Shown piece after piece: positions 11,569-23,968 of a stretch of DNA of 64,000 nucleotides. The DNA is from Neocallimastix lanati (nom. inval.) (lineage: Eukaryota > Neocallimastigomycota > Neocallimastigomycetes > Neocallimastigales > Neocallimastigaceae): positions 1,196,001 through 1,260,000 of the forward strand of contig JACVTC010000043.1 in assembly GCA_016946835.1 (NCBI GenBank), written 5' to 3'. The notes under the pieces were generated by a model. That model had not been told where the DNA came from. It made no database searches and saw only the letters and a program-made list of their open reading frames with translations. The translations under genes and the position numbers were made by a program. Each line of letters opens with the position of its first letter. Within the stretch, counting starts at the first letter, position 1.

Positions 11569-13813
11569 TTGATATTATTGTTCAAATTAGTAGAATTAAA
11601 ATTTGTTTTATTTAATAATTTAATTTTATTATTAAAATTCATTAAATTATAGAATTTAAAGTTATTTCTTATTTTATTTTATATATTATATTGTGTATCA
11701 ATATTATATTTAATAATATATTAAAGTAATTTTATTTTTTATTACTATTATATTTACGAAAATTATATTTACGATACTTTAAATATATTATATATTAATT
11801 AAGACCACAATTAATATAGACTTTATTAAATAAAAAATATGGTTGCACAAAAATCAAAAATTTAAAAATTTATATACATTTAATAACAAAAACAAAAGAG
11901 TATTAATTAAAATTAATAAAAAATATAAGCATATTTTGTTATATATTATATATATAGTAAAAAAAAATTATTTTAAAAAATAAACAAAAAAATATCTATA
12001 ATAAAATTAGTAGGAAAAATATATTATAAATAATTTATAAAGTAATGTTATTGATTTTGTAATTTTTTTATATATTTAATTATAATTCTAAATTGTGATA
12101 TAATTTTTTTATGTAACTGAATTCTAAGCATTAACAAAAATATTTTTTTTAAAAAACAGTTTAAATAATTTTTTCTAATAAAATTATTAATTAAAGTTTA
12201 AATTAAATAAAATTATTAAAAAAATTGCTACAAAATATACATTTTTTTATAAAGCAAAAATTAAATTTAAAATGAAACTTTTTTTGTTCAATTTTTAATT
12301 GTTTACTTTTTTATTCAATTATATCATATAATAAATGTCTTTCAATTAACATTTATACTATATTAATTAACATAACTTCAAAATGATATGCTTAATAAAT
12401 TATCCAATAGTATTTAATATAGAGTGATACAAATATTATTGTTTACTAATTAAAATAAATTTAATGATAAAAATGAAAATAAATTAAATAATATATGATA
12501 TTTGTATCACTTTATCTTAAATATTATTAGATAATTTAATTAATACTTCAGAAATTCATAAGATACTTTAATTAATATTTTAATTAAAATATTAATTAAA
12601 GTTAATATTCTATAAACTTATGTTCAGGAATATATATTTTATAATTCATATCAACTTTATTTAAATATTTTATGATAAAGAGTTACTAGTACTTAATTAT
12701 TTCAAATTAAATGTTTTTATATAATGCACTGTAGCTTATATATTTATTATATTACCTTAAATCTAGTAATTCTATAATGAATAAATTGGTTTTACTGGTG
12801 AATATATGTATATAAAATTATCCTATTTTAAAATATTAACTTGCTATTATTCAACTATTAGTTACTTCTATTCTAAATGAACTTTTAATTTTAAATTATT
12901 AAAATAATTTTTATGCTATATTAATTCTTTAATTCGATTTAAATATTTTTAAAATAATTTCTTAAATATTTTTTTAATCAATAATTTCCTCCTTAAACTA
13001 AGTATTTAATATTATTACAACATTATTATTAGATGTATCTAGGACATTTCTTATAATACATTGCTTATATAAAATTTATATGATAAACCTTTCTCTTGAA
13101 GGATTATATTATACCATTTCAATTTGTGCGAATACCTCCATTATATTGGGTTATACATCACTTTCAATTATAAATAACTTTGAAAATTAGTGATAACTTT
13201 ATACATATATTCGCTTTGTAGTTTCGGTGATAAATCTTAAAATAATTTGTTATTTATATATAAGTACGCTTATAAATCATAATCTTGGGGTATTAAAATT
13301 TCATATGTAATGAACCTCACTTCCAGATTACAAGATCCTTGTTTTAAATGGAATTCTTATTATGGATTAGGTTATATTTTTGGAGTTTTATTTGATTTGA
13401 GATAATTCTATTTATTAAATATTTTATTTTTTTACGAGTTTCTTCAATTTTGCAATCATAATCATTTCAAATATTAGATCAATTTTATTAGTCCTCCTTT
13501 AAATTGACTTAATGAACAACTTTTATCATAATTTAAAATTCCAACTTACTTTTCTTTGACACAATATTGTGTCCAGCAAATGATTCTTTTATTAAGAATC
13601 TTTTTAAGAGCTAGATTAAACTCTTAATCTGTTAATAGTCAGGAATTTAAGGTTTATAGTTATATCAACTTTTTATGATAAAGATTGCTAACACTAAATT
13701 ATTCTAATTAAATACTTTCATATACATTGTGGCTTATACATTAACATTTTGTTTTGGTACACTTGAAGCTAATTATATATATTTCACATATTCTGAAAAT
13801 TATTTCATTTTTT

Positions 13814-13815
<2 letters not shown>
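10896..13815. other. Gene-free AT-rich interval with hairpin and direct-repeat relic
   Basis: No intact gene is seen on either strand. 12397-12537 forms a large imperfect hairpin, and 12624-12754 is a diverged direct copy of 13639-13745. Between those copies the DNA is less AT-extreme (for example 13080-13160 and 13310-13380), which suggests decayed coding or mobile DNA, but I could not assign a protein family to it. Confidence 0.5.
12397..12537. repeat. Imperfect inverted repeat, MITE-like
   Basis: The arm 12397-12438 and the reverse complement of 12497-12537 match at most positions, including the uninterrupted GTGATACAAATAT. The loop is about 58 nt. No coding potential is present and no clear target duplication was found. 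It could be a miniature inverted-repeat element or a chance cruciform-prone sequence. Confidence 0.5.
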
Positions 13816-13852
<37 letters not shown>

Positions 13853-13904
13853 CCTTTATTACTATTTATTTTTATTTTTATTTTTATTTTTATTTTTATT
13901 TTTA

Positions 13905-13935
<31 letters not shown>

Positions 13936-14005
13936 TTTATTTTTATTTTTATTTTTATTTTTATTTTTATTTTTATTTTTATTTTTATTTTTATTTTTAT
14001 TTTTA

Positions 14006-14036
<31 letters not shown>

Positions 14037-14076
14037 TTTATTTTTATTTTTATTTTTATTTTTATTTTTATTTTTA

Positions 14077-14107
<31 letters not shown>

Positions 14108-14141
14108 TTTATTTTTATTTTTATTTTTATTTTTATTTTTA

Positions 14142-14172
<31 letters not shown>

Positions 14173-14392
14173 TTTATTTTTATTTTTATTTTTATTTTTA
14201 TTTTTATTTTTATTTTTATTTTTATTTTTATTTTTATTTTTATTTTTATTTTTATTTTTATTTTTATTTTTATTTTTATTTTTATTTTTATTTTTATTTT
14301 TATTTTTATTTTTATTTTTATTTTTATTTTTATTTTTATTTTTATTTTTATTTTTATTTTTATTTTTATTTTTATTTTTATTTTTATTTTTA

Positions 14393-14423
<31 letters not shown>

Positions 14424-14425
14424 TT
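13816..14425. repeat. (TTTTTA)n hexanucleotide array of about 560 bp preceded by poly-T
   Basis: A T run (13816-13851) leads into nearly pure TTTTTA repeats from about 13862 to 14425. Single-base contractions to TTTTA occur near 13930, 14032, 14102 and 14168, and the last 250 bp are uninterrupted. The 244-residue Phe/Leu/Ile/Tyr frame across it is simply the translated repeat. Confidence 0.97.
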
Positions 14426-14562
14426 ATTCAATCTGTACATTATATTCATATTCTACTATTTTTTTATTTTATTCAATTTGTACTTTAATTGTTTTCTTAT
14501 TCTACTATTTATTTTATTCAATCTCTACTTTAATTGTTTTCATATTCTACTATTAATTTATT
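14426..14562. repeat. Minisatellite of ATTCAATCTGTAC...CTACTATT units (locus 1 of 3)
   Basis: Three units start at 14426, 14471 and 14516, a 45-bp period. Each reads ATTCAATYTSTAC, an AT stretch, then ATATTCTACTATT or a close variant. The same unit recurs at 28651-28857 and 48468-48503, always next to TTTTA-type microsatellites. Confidence 0.85.
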
Positions 14563-15053
14563 TTTTTTTTATTTTATTTTTATTTTATTTTATTTTATTT
14601 TATTTATTTATTTATACTCTTTTTTTATACTTTCTTAAAGAAATTTTTTCTATATAGGATTATTTTTCTCAGTTAATAATTATTTTATATTTTATTTCTT
14701 TTATTTTTATTATTTTATTTTATTTATTTATTTATTTATTTTATAATTATTATTTAAACTAAATATATAATAATAATAATTTAGTAAAACAACTTTATAA
14801 AAAAAAAAAAAAGATTTAAAATATATAAACAAAAATAATATATAAAATTTTAATAAAATTTTTATATAACAAAAGTTACATTAAAATGTTATTGTATATA
14901 TAAAAAATTTATATTAATTTTTTATTATTTTTTATTTTATTATTTTTTTTTAAATCTAATATTTTTTTTATTCGTTTGATTTATTATTATTACTATATAT
15001 TGGTATTTTAATTATTTATTTTTATTTTCAATAATTTTTTTTATTTATTTTTG

Positions 15054-15085
<32 letters not shown>

Positions 15086-15277
15086 CAAATTTTTCAAATT
15101 TTCTATATATATTTTATATATTTATATAATAATTTTAATATAAAAACATAAAAAAAAAAAAAAAAAACTTATTTTAGTTTATATATATATATATTTTCTC
15201 CTTTACATATATTATATATATATACAAATAATATAAAATACTGTTCTATAATTATATATATATATTTAACCTATTCT

Positions 15278-15314
<37 letters not shown>

Positions 15315-15432
15315 ATTTATATATAAATTATATATTTTATATATTATATTATATTTTATATATAAAAAATATATAAATAAATAAATAAAATAAAAATAAA
15401 TATATAAAATTATTTATTTATTATTTATTATT
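14563..15432. other. Gene-free interval 3' of the GPCR gene
   Basis: Contains TTTTA and TTTA short repeats (14570-14610, 14700-14740), a T run at 15058-15085, an A run near 15152 and a T run at 15281-15310. It holds the 3' UTR of the leftward GPCR gene; AATAAA-like hexamers are too common in this DNA to pick a poly(A) signal. Confidence 0.5.
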
Positions 15433-18400
15433 TTATACTTCAGTAATTTCAAAAACACATCCACAATCAGGACATTGTAATTCGTTATTTATAATTTGAC
15501 ATCTAGAAATACGTTTATGATAAATAGAGGATGAATTTAATTCAGAAGAATTAAGCATTGAAAAACCTTGATTATATTTTGATGAATTTATGGCTAACAT
15601 ATTACCATCGATTAAAGTATTACCCATAGCAGCGGCTCGATTTAGAGCATCATTTGTTAAATGAATTCCATTAGAATTTTTATTATTATTATTATTATTA
15701 TGATTATGATTACCTTTACTACGTGATTTATTATATAAACTATTTTTTTCTATCATTAATTTTATTTGACCATTATTTGTTGAATATTCTAATGAATTAG
15801 AATTCTGATCTATATCACGTTTATGATAATCTTGTTTGAAATATAGATAGGAATTATAAATTTTTGGTATACAAAAAACACTAGTGGCTAATATACATGT
15901 AAAACAGATTGCAAGGGAAGAAAGAACAAATCTATTTTTAATATCATAATCTTGATAAGAACTAACAGTAGGTATACAAACTAAAACAATAAAACCAATC
16001 ATATAAATTGTGGACGCTACAAACTTAGTTTCAGAATACATTTGAGGTAGAGACCAAGTCTTAATGGAATAAAAACAACCAGCCAAAATAAGGATGCAAT
16101 TTATACTATATATAAGAAGTAAGGTTGAAAAGGTGTTATAGGGTTTACAATATTCGTATTGATAGGGAGTATAAGAGAGAGTACTATTTGTTATTGGATT
16201 TGATGATAAAAGTCTTTTATTAGTTTCAGTATAATGTAATATTATAGAAGATCCGGATAATGAAGATGTAGATTTACTATTACTCGTATAAAAATATGAC
16301 CATAAAGAGAGGGAAAGTATTTCAATACCCATAATAATACCGAAATATTTAAAAAGTTGTTCATCAGTTATCACTAAAGGTTTCAAATCTCGATTACTAA
16401 AAATAGAATATATACGAAAAACTTTGACAACTAAACCTCCTAAAGAACATCCAAAACCAAGAACAAGAAGCCACATCTTTAAATAACAAAAGTCCGAATT
16501 AGACACACCCAAGTCAAGAAGAACAGATATATACATTAAAATAGACCCAAATACAATAATAACGGAAAACCAATAACTGGCTCTTCGAATAGGATCAGCT
16601 TTACGATAAGCAGTAAAGAGGGATATGTAAACCACGCTAAGGGTAATTCCAGTAATAATGAGAATTAAAATAATAAGTCCATAGGTTGAATCATAATCCT
16701 CATATGGACACTCTGTATAAATTACATCATGATCGGTATCAATTTCAACACCGCCATGACATGAAAAATTCTCATTCTTTTTAACAGTAAATATTAATTT
16801 TCCTTTCTTACATTTATCTTTATTAAATGCATAATCACTCATGGAACATTTACCCTCTAAATTATAATCAATATCATTACAGACACGTTTTACTGCTGTT
16901 TCAGTTTTAGTACCTCTCTCAAAAAGGTCAAAAAACATATATCTTAATGGATGTCTCACTTCTAATTGTGAAAATTCAGGAAAAGTTCGACGAGGGTATT
17001 GAATTGGAAAAGAATCACGTAATTGCTGAATATATATATCCCAATTTGAATTATTCCATTCTGGGTCATTTAAAATAGTATCATAAGGAGGAAGCATAAG
17101 TGATCCTTTACCAATATTATTTAAATATTCACCTTCAGTAAGAAATAATATATATTCCCATGCAATTTTTTGTCTTTCTTTATTAACTTTTTTGGTTATC
17201 ATTAAACCTGAACCACCAAGAACTATATTTTAAATAATAATAAATTAAAAAAATTAAAAAAAAAAAAAAAAAAAAATTAAAATAAAAAAATAAATATAAC
17301 ATATTAATATATAATAATAATATATAAAAATAAATTAATTATCTTGATATTTAAAAATAGTTATTATATATAGAATTTAAACTTACATGAAAAATTTCCT
17401 GGTACTGAAGCCACACCGAGACCTTTATTTGATTTCAGAGATTCCTTGGTTGTTACTATATTAACATTTCCTGCCATAGATGGAGGACTACTAAATATAA
17501 TACCATCAGTTCTATTATTTCTTACATTCATAACACATTCAATAGAAGTATTATTCAAATCACGATATTCAGTTTTAATTTTTCGTTTATTATCATCTTT
17601 TGTCTTCAACCATTGTTCAATTATATCATTTTTCTCTTTAAATGTACACCATTCATGATTTTTTCTTCGTTTATTCATAATTTCAAAAAGAGGTTTAACA
17701 ATTTCATTTATAGCTTTAATAGTATTATTTTTATTAATTTCACTAGAACAATAACCACATCGATTTTCGGATGATATAGAAGGAACACCATAATTTCTCA
17801 AAATAATACTTAAAAATTTCATTTCTTCATCATAAAGACCATAAAAATCAAATGGATTGGATTGAATATTATTTTTTTCAAAATAACTATCAAGTCGTTT
17901 GACATCTTCGACTAAATCTTTCCAAGTCCAAGATTTACGATTACCAAGAGGGGGTGGATAGTCTATACCAGCATTCTTAAACGTTGTAACATTATAATAC
18001 ATAATACGAATATCTGTGATTAAAGGTACCGCTACATAATATCCATCAATAGAATATTCATATTCGACTTGCTTGATAAATTTTGTGGAAAATATATTCT
18101 TATTATTATTCATATATTCCTCAAAATAATCATTTAACGAAATAACATGATCATTACGATAATGATATGGAAAACTAGTTGTTCCTTGTAATACCAGTGA
18201 TGGACAATTTTCGGTTCCTTTTGAATCATCACAAAGGTCAGTATTATCCCATGTTATTATCTCTAACTTTCCATATATATTAGAATGTTTTTTTTCAATG
18301 AAATCTTGCATTGCCTTTATCATTACTGATACTATCAGACTTCCATCCTGAGGAGAATTAAATATTAATGGATTATCTGGATATTTTTCTCTATCACCTA

Positions 18401-18677
18401 CAATAAAATATTTTATTGAGCTAATATTTATATGTTGAATTTCATCCGAATCCTTTATTGGAATTTCTCTTTCATCTCTATCATATCCAGCTATTTTAAA
18501 TATTATTTTATTACATATTAATAATTTAAGAATAAATAAATTAATATTAAATTAAATATATAATAAAAATTTTCAATTTTTTTTAAACCACTTACTAATC
18601 TTTGGTGTTTGTCCTTTTACATAAATAAACAATATGAAAATGGAATATATAAATTTTATAAAAATCTTTAAAGACAT
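15433..18677 (-). CDS. Class C G-protein-coupled receptor with bacterial-type solute-binding ectodomain
   Basis: Exons 18677-18596, 18490-17387 and 17222-15433 total 2976 nt (991 residues). Both introns are GTAAG/AG and the joins are in frame. Residues 1-22 are a signal peptide. The ectodomain (to about 570) resembles ABC-transporter sugar-binding proteins: features include an EIITWD stretch, YYNVTTFKNAGIDYPP, W-T-W-K-D-L, and LGGSGLMIT followed by AWEYILFLTEG. TM1 starts near residue 576, and seven hydrophobic segments follow. Class C signatures include DPIRRAS after TM1, then MWLLVLGFGCSLGGLVVKVFRIY around TM3. The TM4-TM5 loop is long and Ser/Thr-rich. The cytoplasmic tail contains an Asn/His run and ends with CPDCGCVF near the C terminus. 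By family it would sense an external ligand, perhaps a sugar, and signal through a G protein; the ligand is inference. Confidence 0.93.
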
Positions 18678-19255
18678 TACGTAAAAAAACAATTTTTATG
18701 TACGTTTATTAATTATAATAAATTTAATATTTTATTATTTTTTAATCTATATATAATTGAGGTAACAAGGTAATAAATGAATGAAAGAAATTGAAATAAA
18801 AAAATTTTTTCTAAAAATCTAAAAAAATATATATATAATTTTATATCATTAAAATTATCTTTGATTTTTATATTGATATTTAAAAATTGGTAATTAACTG
18901 AATTAATCTAAGAATGAAATGTTTTAATATTTGAATAATTTATATATAAAAATAAATATGATTTTTCTTTTTTTAATTTTTCGTTTAGTAATGAAAAATA
19001 TATTTTTAAGTAGTTGAGATTTTATGAATTATTATATTAAATCATTTATAAAATATTTCTATATACATTCTTTGATAGCCTTTATATGGAAGAAATCTCA
19101 ATATACAACCTATTTTTACATATTATATATATTATTCAAATATTATTTTCTCTATAAATTATGTATAAACTTTTTCCTTTAAATTTTGCTATGAATTTTA
19201 TTTATAAAAAATATTATATTACTTAAATTATTTTTGGTATAACTGAATTTTCTTT

Positions 19256-19286
<31 letters not shown>

Positions 19287-20008
19287 CAGTACTTTTATAT
19301 TGTTTTCTTTATAAAAAAATACATCTATTTTTAATTTGCTTTATTATTATTATTATTATTATTATTTTATTATTGTTGCTTTTATTATTGTTTCTTGTTA
19401 AACTTTTTTTATTATTATAATTTTTTTTTTCTTTATTACTTTTATTTTTAATATTATTCCATATTATTATTTGTTTTGTTTTGTTTTGTTTTTTGTTTTT
19501 TGTTTTTTGTTTTTGTTTTTTGTTTTTGTTTTTTTTTGATTTTTTGTTTTGTTTTTTTGTTTTGTTTTTTTTTTGTTTTAATTTACATTTCAATTTTAGA
19601 TTAATTTTATAATTTATTGTATCCTAGAATATATATGTTTATATATTTAAAATATATATATATATTTTAAATAACATTAATTATTTTGTAAAAGTTTATT
19701 CAAATTATGATAAATTTATTAAACAAAATAAAATAAAAAAAAATAAAAAAAAAAAAAGCTTTACTAATAAAAAAAAACATAGATTATAAATTTATTAATT
19801 GAATATTTTTATTTTCATTTAAGTTCTTTTAATTAAATTTATTATAGATATTATAATAAATACAAACAAAAAAAAATAAAAAAAAAAAAATAATAATAAT
19901 AATAATGTTTTTTTTTTTTTTTTTTTTTTTTTTTATATACTTTTACTATTAAATAATTTAAATCATAGTAAATAATTTAATATTGTATCAACATTAAATT
20001 ATTCCTTT

Positions 20009-20045
<37 letters not shown>

Positions 20046-21353
20046 AGTAAGAAAAATTGCTTTTAATAAAATAAAAATGGAAAATAACGAAAAATAAATA
20101 TATATTAATATTAAAATAATAAAATAATTATTAAAACAATTTTCTTCATTAATTAAAATATATTTTGTAGCTTTTAGAAAAGATGACGTTTTTTATTAAA
20201 TGGAAATAGAACTATTAAATATAATATTATTTATATATATATACAATATAAAATAGAATATATTATATTATAATTTGTCATATAAAACTTAACATATAAA
20301 TATATTTATTTGAACTATTAAATTATTCAATTTATAAAAATATTAGGCAATAAGTAGGCAGAAAAAATAAAAATTTATAATTTAATTTGTTTTAAGTTTG
20401 AATTTAATTATATATTTAATTAACTTTATCCAAATATCAATTTTTATTAATTATAAAAAATATTAAAATGAAAGCTTTGTGTTACCAACTCTATTTAATA
20501 TTAAAATTTTCAACTTTTGTGATACTTCCATATAAAAAAATATTCCTGAGAAAATAATACTTTATTTATAATATATATTAGATTATAATTAAAATAGAAT
20601 AACTATAAAAATAATAATATATAAAAAAACACTGAGAAAAAACAAAGTTAAAATATTAATATTTAAAGCTATTAGTAATTATTAAGAGAAATAATAGGAT
20701 AAAAACTAATATTAAGTATTTTTATATATATTATTTATATTAAATATATTTATAAAATACATTTATTTATATAATAAATGATTTTTATTAATAATAAATT
20801 ATATTTATTATTAATAAAAAACATAAATCCAATAAAATTATTTATCAAAAATAAAAATAGTCATCAATAAATAAACAATAAATTGATATAAATTTCAATT
20901 GATCTTCAAAGATTTATTATATGAATCCATACCTTTATATTTTTTATAAAACTTTTAATTATGAAATAACTTAAACCATTTTAAAAAAATTTTATTACAA
21001 AAAAAAAAAATTCAAGACTTCATCTTTAATTTTATATTTTTTTTTATGTTTTTAAACAATATTATTTCCAAAATTTGTAGTAGTTAAGAAGAAAAAGTAT
21101 TATTTAATATTAATTAGTTTTTTTTTCAATTAGATTATATTAAAATAATTAAAAGTATGTTCTTAAAAATACAAAACATAATTAATTTCATAATAGAAAA
21201 ATTGAAGTTTCTATAATTAGATATATTAATCTTAATAAACTTATTAAAAAAAATTAATTTATGTTTTTATTATTATTTAAATATTACCTTTAAATGAAAT
21301 AAATGAAATACAAAAAAGGAAAAGAAATCATTATTATTTATTATATATTACTA
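18678..21353. other. Gene-free AT-rich interval upstream of the GPCR gene
   Basis: Carries the divergent upstream region of the GPCR gene. It also has a (TGTTTT/TTTTTG)n block at 19475-19580, T-run/A-run junctions at 19256-19286, 19910-19934 and 20008-20041, and otherwise AT-only sequence. No ORF with non-repetitive composition longer than about 30 codons stands out. Confidence 0.5.
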
Positions 21354-21683
21354 ATTATTGATTATTGATTATTGATTATTGATTATTGATTATTGATTAT
21401 TGATTATTGATTATTGATTATTGATTATTGATTATTGATTATTGATTATTGATTATTTACTTTCATTTATTATTTATTATTTATTATTTGTTATTTATTA
21501 TTTATTATTTATTTATTATTCACTCAATAAGCAGCCCAACGGGGACAATATCCGCCTACATGAAAGCATATGGAAATGTTATAACTACCTCAATATTCAA
21601 TTATTTATTATTTATTATTTATTATTTATTAGTTATTATTTATTATTTATTATTTATTATTTATTATTTATTATTTATTATTT
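21354..21683. repeat. Heptanucleotide arrays (TTATTGA)n and (TTATTTA)n split by an 80-bp unique insert
   Basis: About 15 TTATTGA units (21354-21457) are followed by TTATTTA units (about 21466-21520). A non-repetitive, much more GC-rich stretch (21521-21600, with CAGCCCAACGGGGACAATAT) comes next, and TTATTTA units resume at 21601-21683. The insert contains no recognisable gene. Confidence 0.9.
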
Positions 21684-21880
21684 GGAGTTTTCTTACAAAT
21701 ATTTACTAATACAAATACAATAATATTTATTATAAAAAAATATATATGTGTATAATTTATAAATATTAATATAATTCTTTTTTACATAAAAATAAATTAA
21801 ATTATTTAAATTAAAAAAGATGAATTTTTTTACTGTAATGATTTTTAATTTAAAATCATTTTAGTAAATAATTCTTTATT

Positions 21881-21915
<35 letters not shown>

Positions 21916-22317
21916 TTAATTTATTTATTTGTTTATTTATTTATTTGTTTATTTATTTATTTGTTTATTTATTGTTTGGTATTAATATAATATTTGTGGT
22001 TAATAAACAACAAATATTAAAGAATTCACTATTTGATAAATATTATATTATTTTACATTTCATTAAAATATTAAATTATTTAAATTATTACTCTAAAGAA
22101 AATAAAAATCATTAATTTATTGTTATGCATAATATTAAATATAATACAAACAATATATTAAAACTTCTTAAATTATGTATTTACTTAATTTATTTCATTT
22201 ATTTATATTATTTCTTTTTGTATTTTAAATTTGTTATATAACTTTTTTTTTTTTTTTTTTTTTTTTTGTCTTTTATTGAAAAAAATTATCTTGAAGTCAC
22301 TATTAAAATTATTACAA
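21684..22317. other. Gene-free interval 3' of the ArfGAP gene
   Basis: Includes a (TTTA)n array with TTTG variants at about 21884-21975 and a T run at 22243-22267. It presumably holds the 3' UTR of the leftward ArfGAP gene, whose stop codon is at 22318-22320. Confidence 0.5.
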
Positions 22318-23968
22318 TTAAAAATCTCCCCAATCATCTTCCCATTTAGAAGTTTTATTATTATTAGAATTTTGAAAATTGTTATTTGATCCAAATCCAT
22401 TATTATTAAAACTACCAAAACTATCACTTTTCGTCAAATGGCCAAAACTACCACTGTTATTACTATTGTTATTATTATTAAAATCTCCAAACCCATTATT
22501 ATTATTATTATTATTTTCGAAACTACTAAAGAAATCGTTGTTATTTTTGTTATTGAAATTATTATTTTCATTATTTTTTACTACATAAGGATCATTTCTT
22601 ATATTCCTTCTATTTGAATTATTTTGTTGGAAATTTTGATAGGCTGCACTAATTTGACCTGCTGCACTACTTGCCTTTTCAGTTACTGTGCGTTTAATAT
22701 TTTCAGCGTAAGTACCTAAATTTTGAGTAAAATTAGGATCACGAACAGCATTTGAAGCTGGTTTTATAACATTTTCATTTAAAGAATTTGCACCAGCTGC
22801 AGCAAACTTAACACCAGCTAAAGCTGTTTGAGCTAAAAAGTTCCAACCAGTGGAAATACCTTTTTGAAGTTGAGCTAAACCTTCATTTTGAATCTGTGGT
22901 TCACTATGACGTGGAGTACTACCGAAACCTGTATATTTACCACCTTGACTTGGAGGAATATCATCTCTTCTTGATTCATTTTCTCTTCCCTTTCTAGCGA
23001 AAAATTCTTCATTTCTCGCTTTATCGGGTACAAACATAGAATCATTATTAAAATTATTATTATTATTATTATTATTAGAGTAACTTCTACTATTACTAAA
23101 ATCATTAATAGAACTAAAACTACTACTATTGGAACCAAAGCCATTACTTCTTGAACCAAAACCTCCCGTTGGACCAAAGCCATTACTTGATCCAAAAGCA
23201 TTATTTTTTGAATTAAAACCACTATTATTATTATTACTTCCGAAATTATCCCATGAATTGGTTCTATTACCACCAAAATTAGAATTTGTTATTTGAGCGG
23301 GTGGTATTTGGTTCACAGGAGGGGCTACCCAAACTCTTCCTTCACATTCTGCTTGTAATTTTTCTCGATATAATTTAGCAAAATTAGAATTATATTTTTC
23401 TTTTATAGACATACCCTCACGATAATCAGGTTGAGATTGGAAAAACTGAATAGCTTTAGTATTACCACCAAGTTGCATTTTTTTCAATTGATCATCCGAC
23501 CATTTATCCATAGTAATAGAACGTACAAAACTAATATGAACTCCTAATGAACGATGAACTCCAGAGCAATTTAAACAAAAGAAAATACCATAAGTTACAC
23601 TTGCCCTTGAAACGATAACAATTTTATATTAGAAAATATTAATAAATTTTGTTTATTAGTCAATTCATTTAATAAATATTTTTTTTCAATAATATTATTA
23701 TATATTCATACTCTATATTAATATATATATTTTTTATTTGAAGTAAAAAAAAAAATTATATATATATGTACCATTGAGGATTTGGAGCCCCACAATCAAT
23801 ACAAATATTATTTCCTTCTTTTTTTTGTAAATCTAATAAAATCAATACCATAATAAAAAATAAAAATAAAAATAAAAGTTACAAAAAAAAAGTTTTTTTA
23901 TAAATACATTTTAATTTCAATTTATTTATTATTCATCTTTTACCATATAAAACTTGCTTATATTCCAT
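22318..23968 (-). CDS. ArfGAP1/Gcs1-type Arf GTPase-activating protein
   Basis: Three exons (23968-23944, 23832-23772, 23605-22318) give 1374 nt, 457 residues. The zinc finger is C19-x2-C22-x16-C39-x2-C42, followed by SGVHRSLGVHISFVRS with the catalytic arginine finger at R47, then SITMDKW, LGGN and EKYNS, all ArfGAP1/Gcs1 hallmarks. The 25-nt first exon is chosen because VLYDLQKKEGNNIC has the same spacing as other ArfGAP1 N termini. An in-frame ATG just upstream of exon 2 (about 23850) is the alternative start. After a Ser/Gly/Asn/Phe-rich linker, GISTGWNFLAQTALAGV resembles an amphipathic lipid-packing sensor. The C terminus KWEDDWGDF is an acidic Trp motif of the kind that binds delta-COP. 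By family it stimulates Arf1 GTP hydrolysis on Golgi membranes during COPI traffic. Confidence 0.93.

Noticed and set aside
13754-14488. 244-codon open frame rich in Phe, Leu, Ile and Tyr
   Set aside because: It is the translation of the TTTTTA repeat; the dipeptide changes wherever the repeat slips a base.
19309-19593. 94-codon Lys/Asn-rich minus-strand frame
   Set aside because: Translation of TTTTG/TTTTTG and ATT simple repeats.
23840-23850. In-frame ATG directly before ArfGAP exon 2 as the start
   Set aside because: It gives a hydrophobic N terminus (MVLILL); the upstream 25-nt exon gives a better family match, so it is kept only as an alternative.
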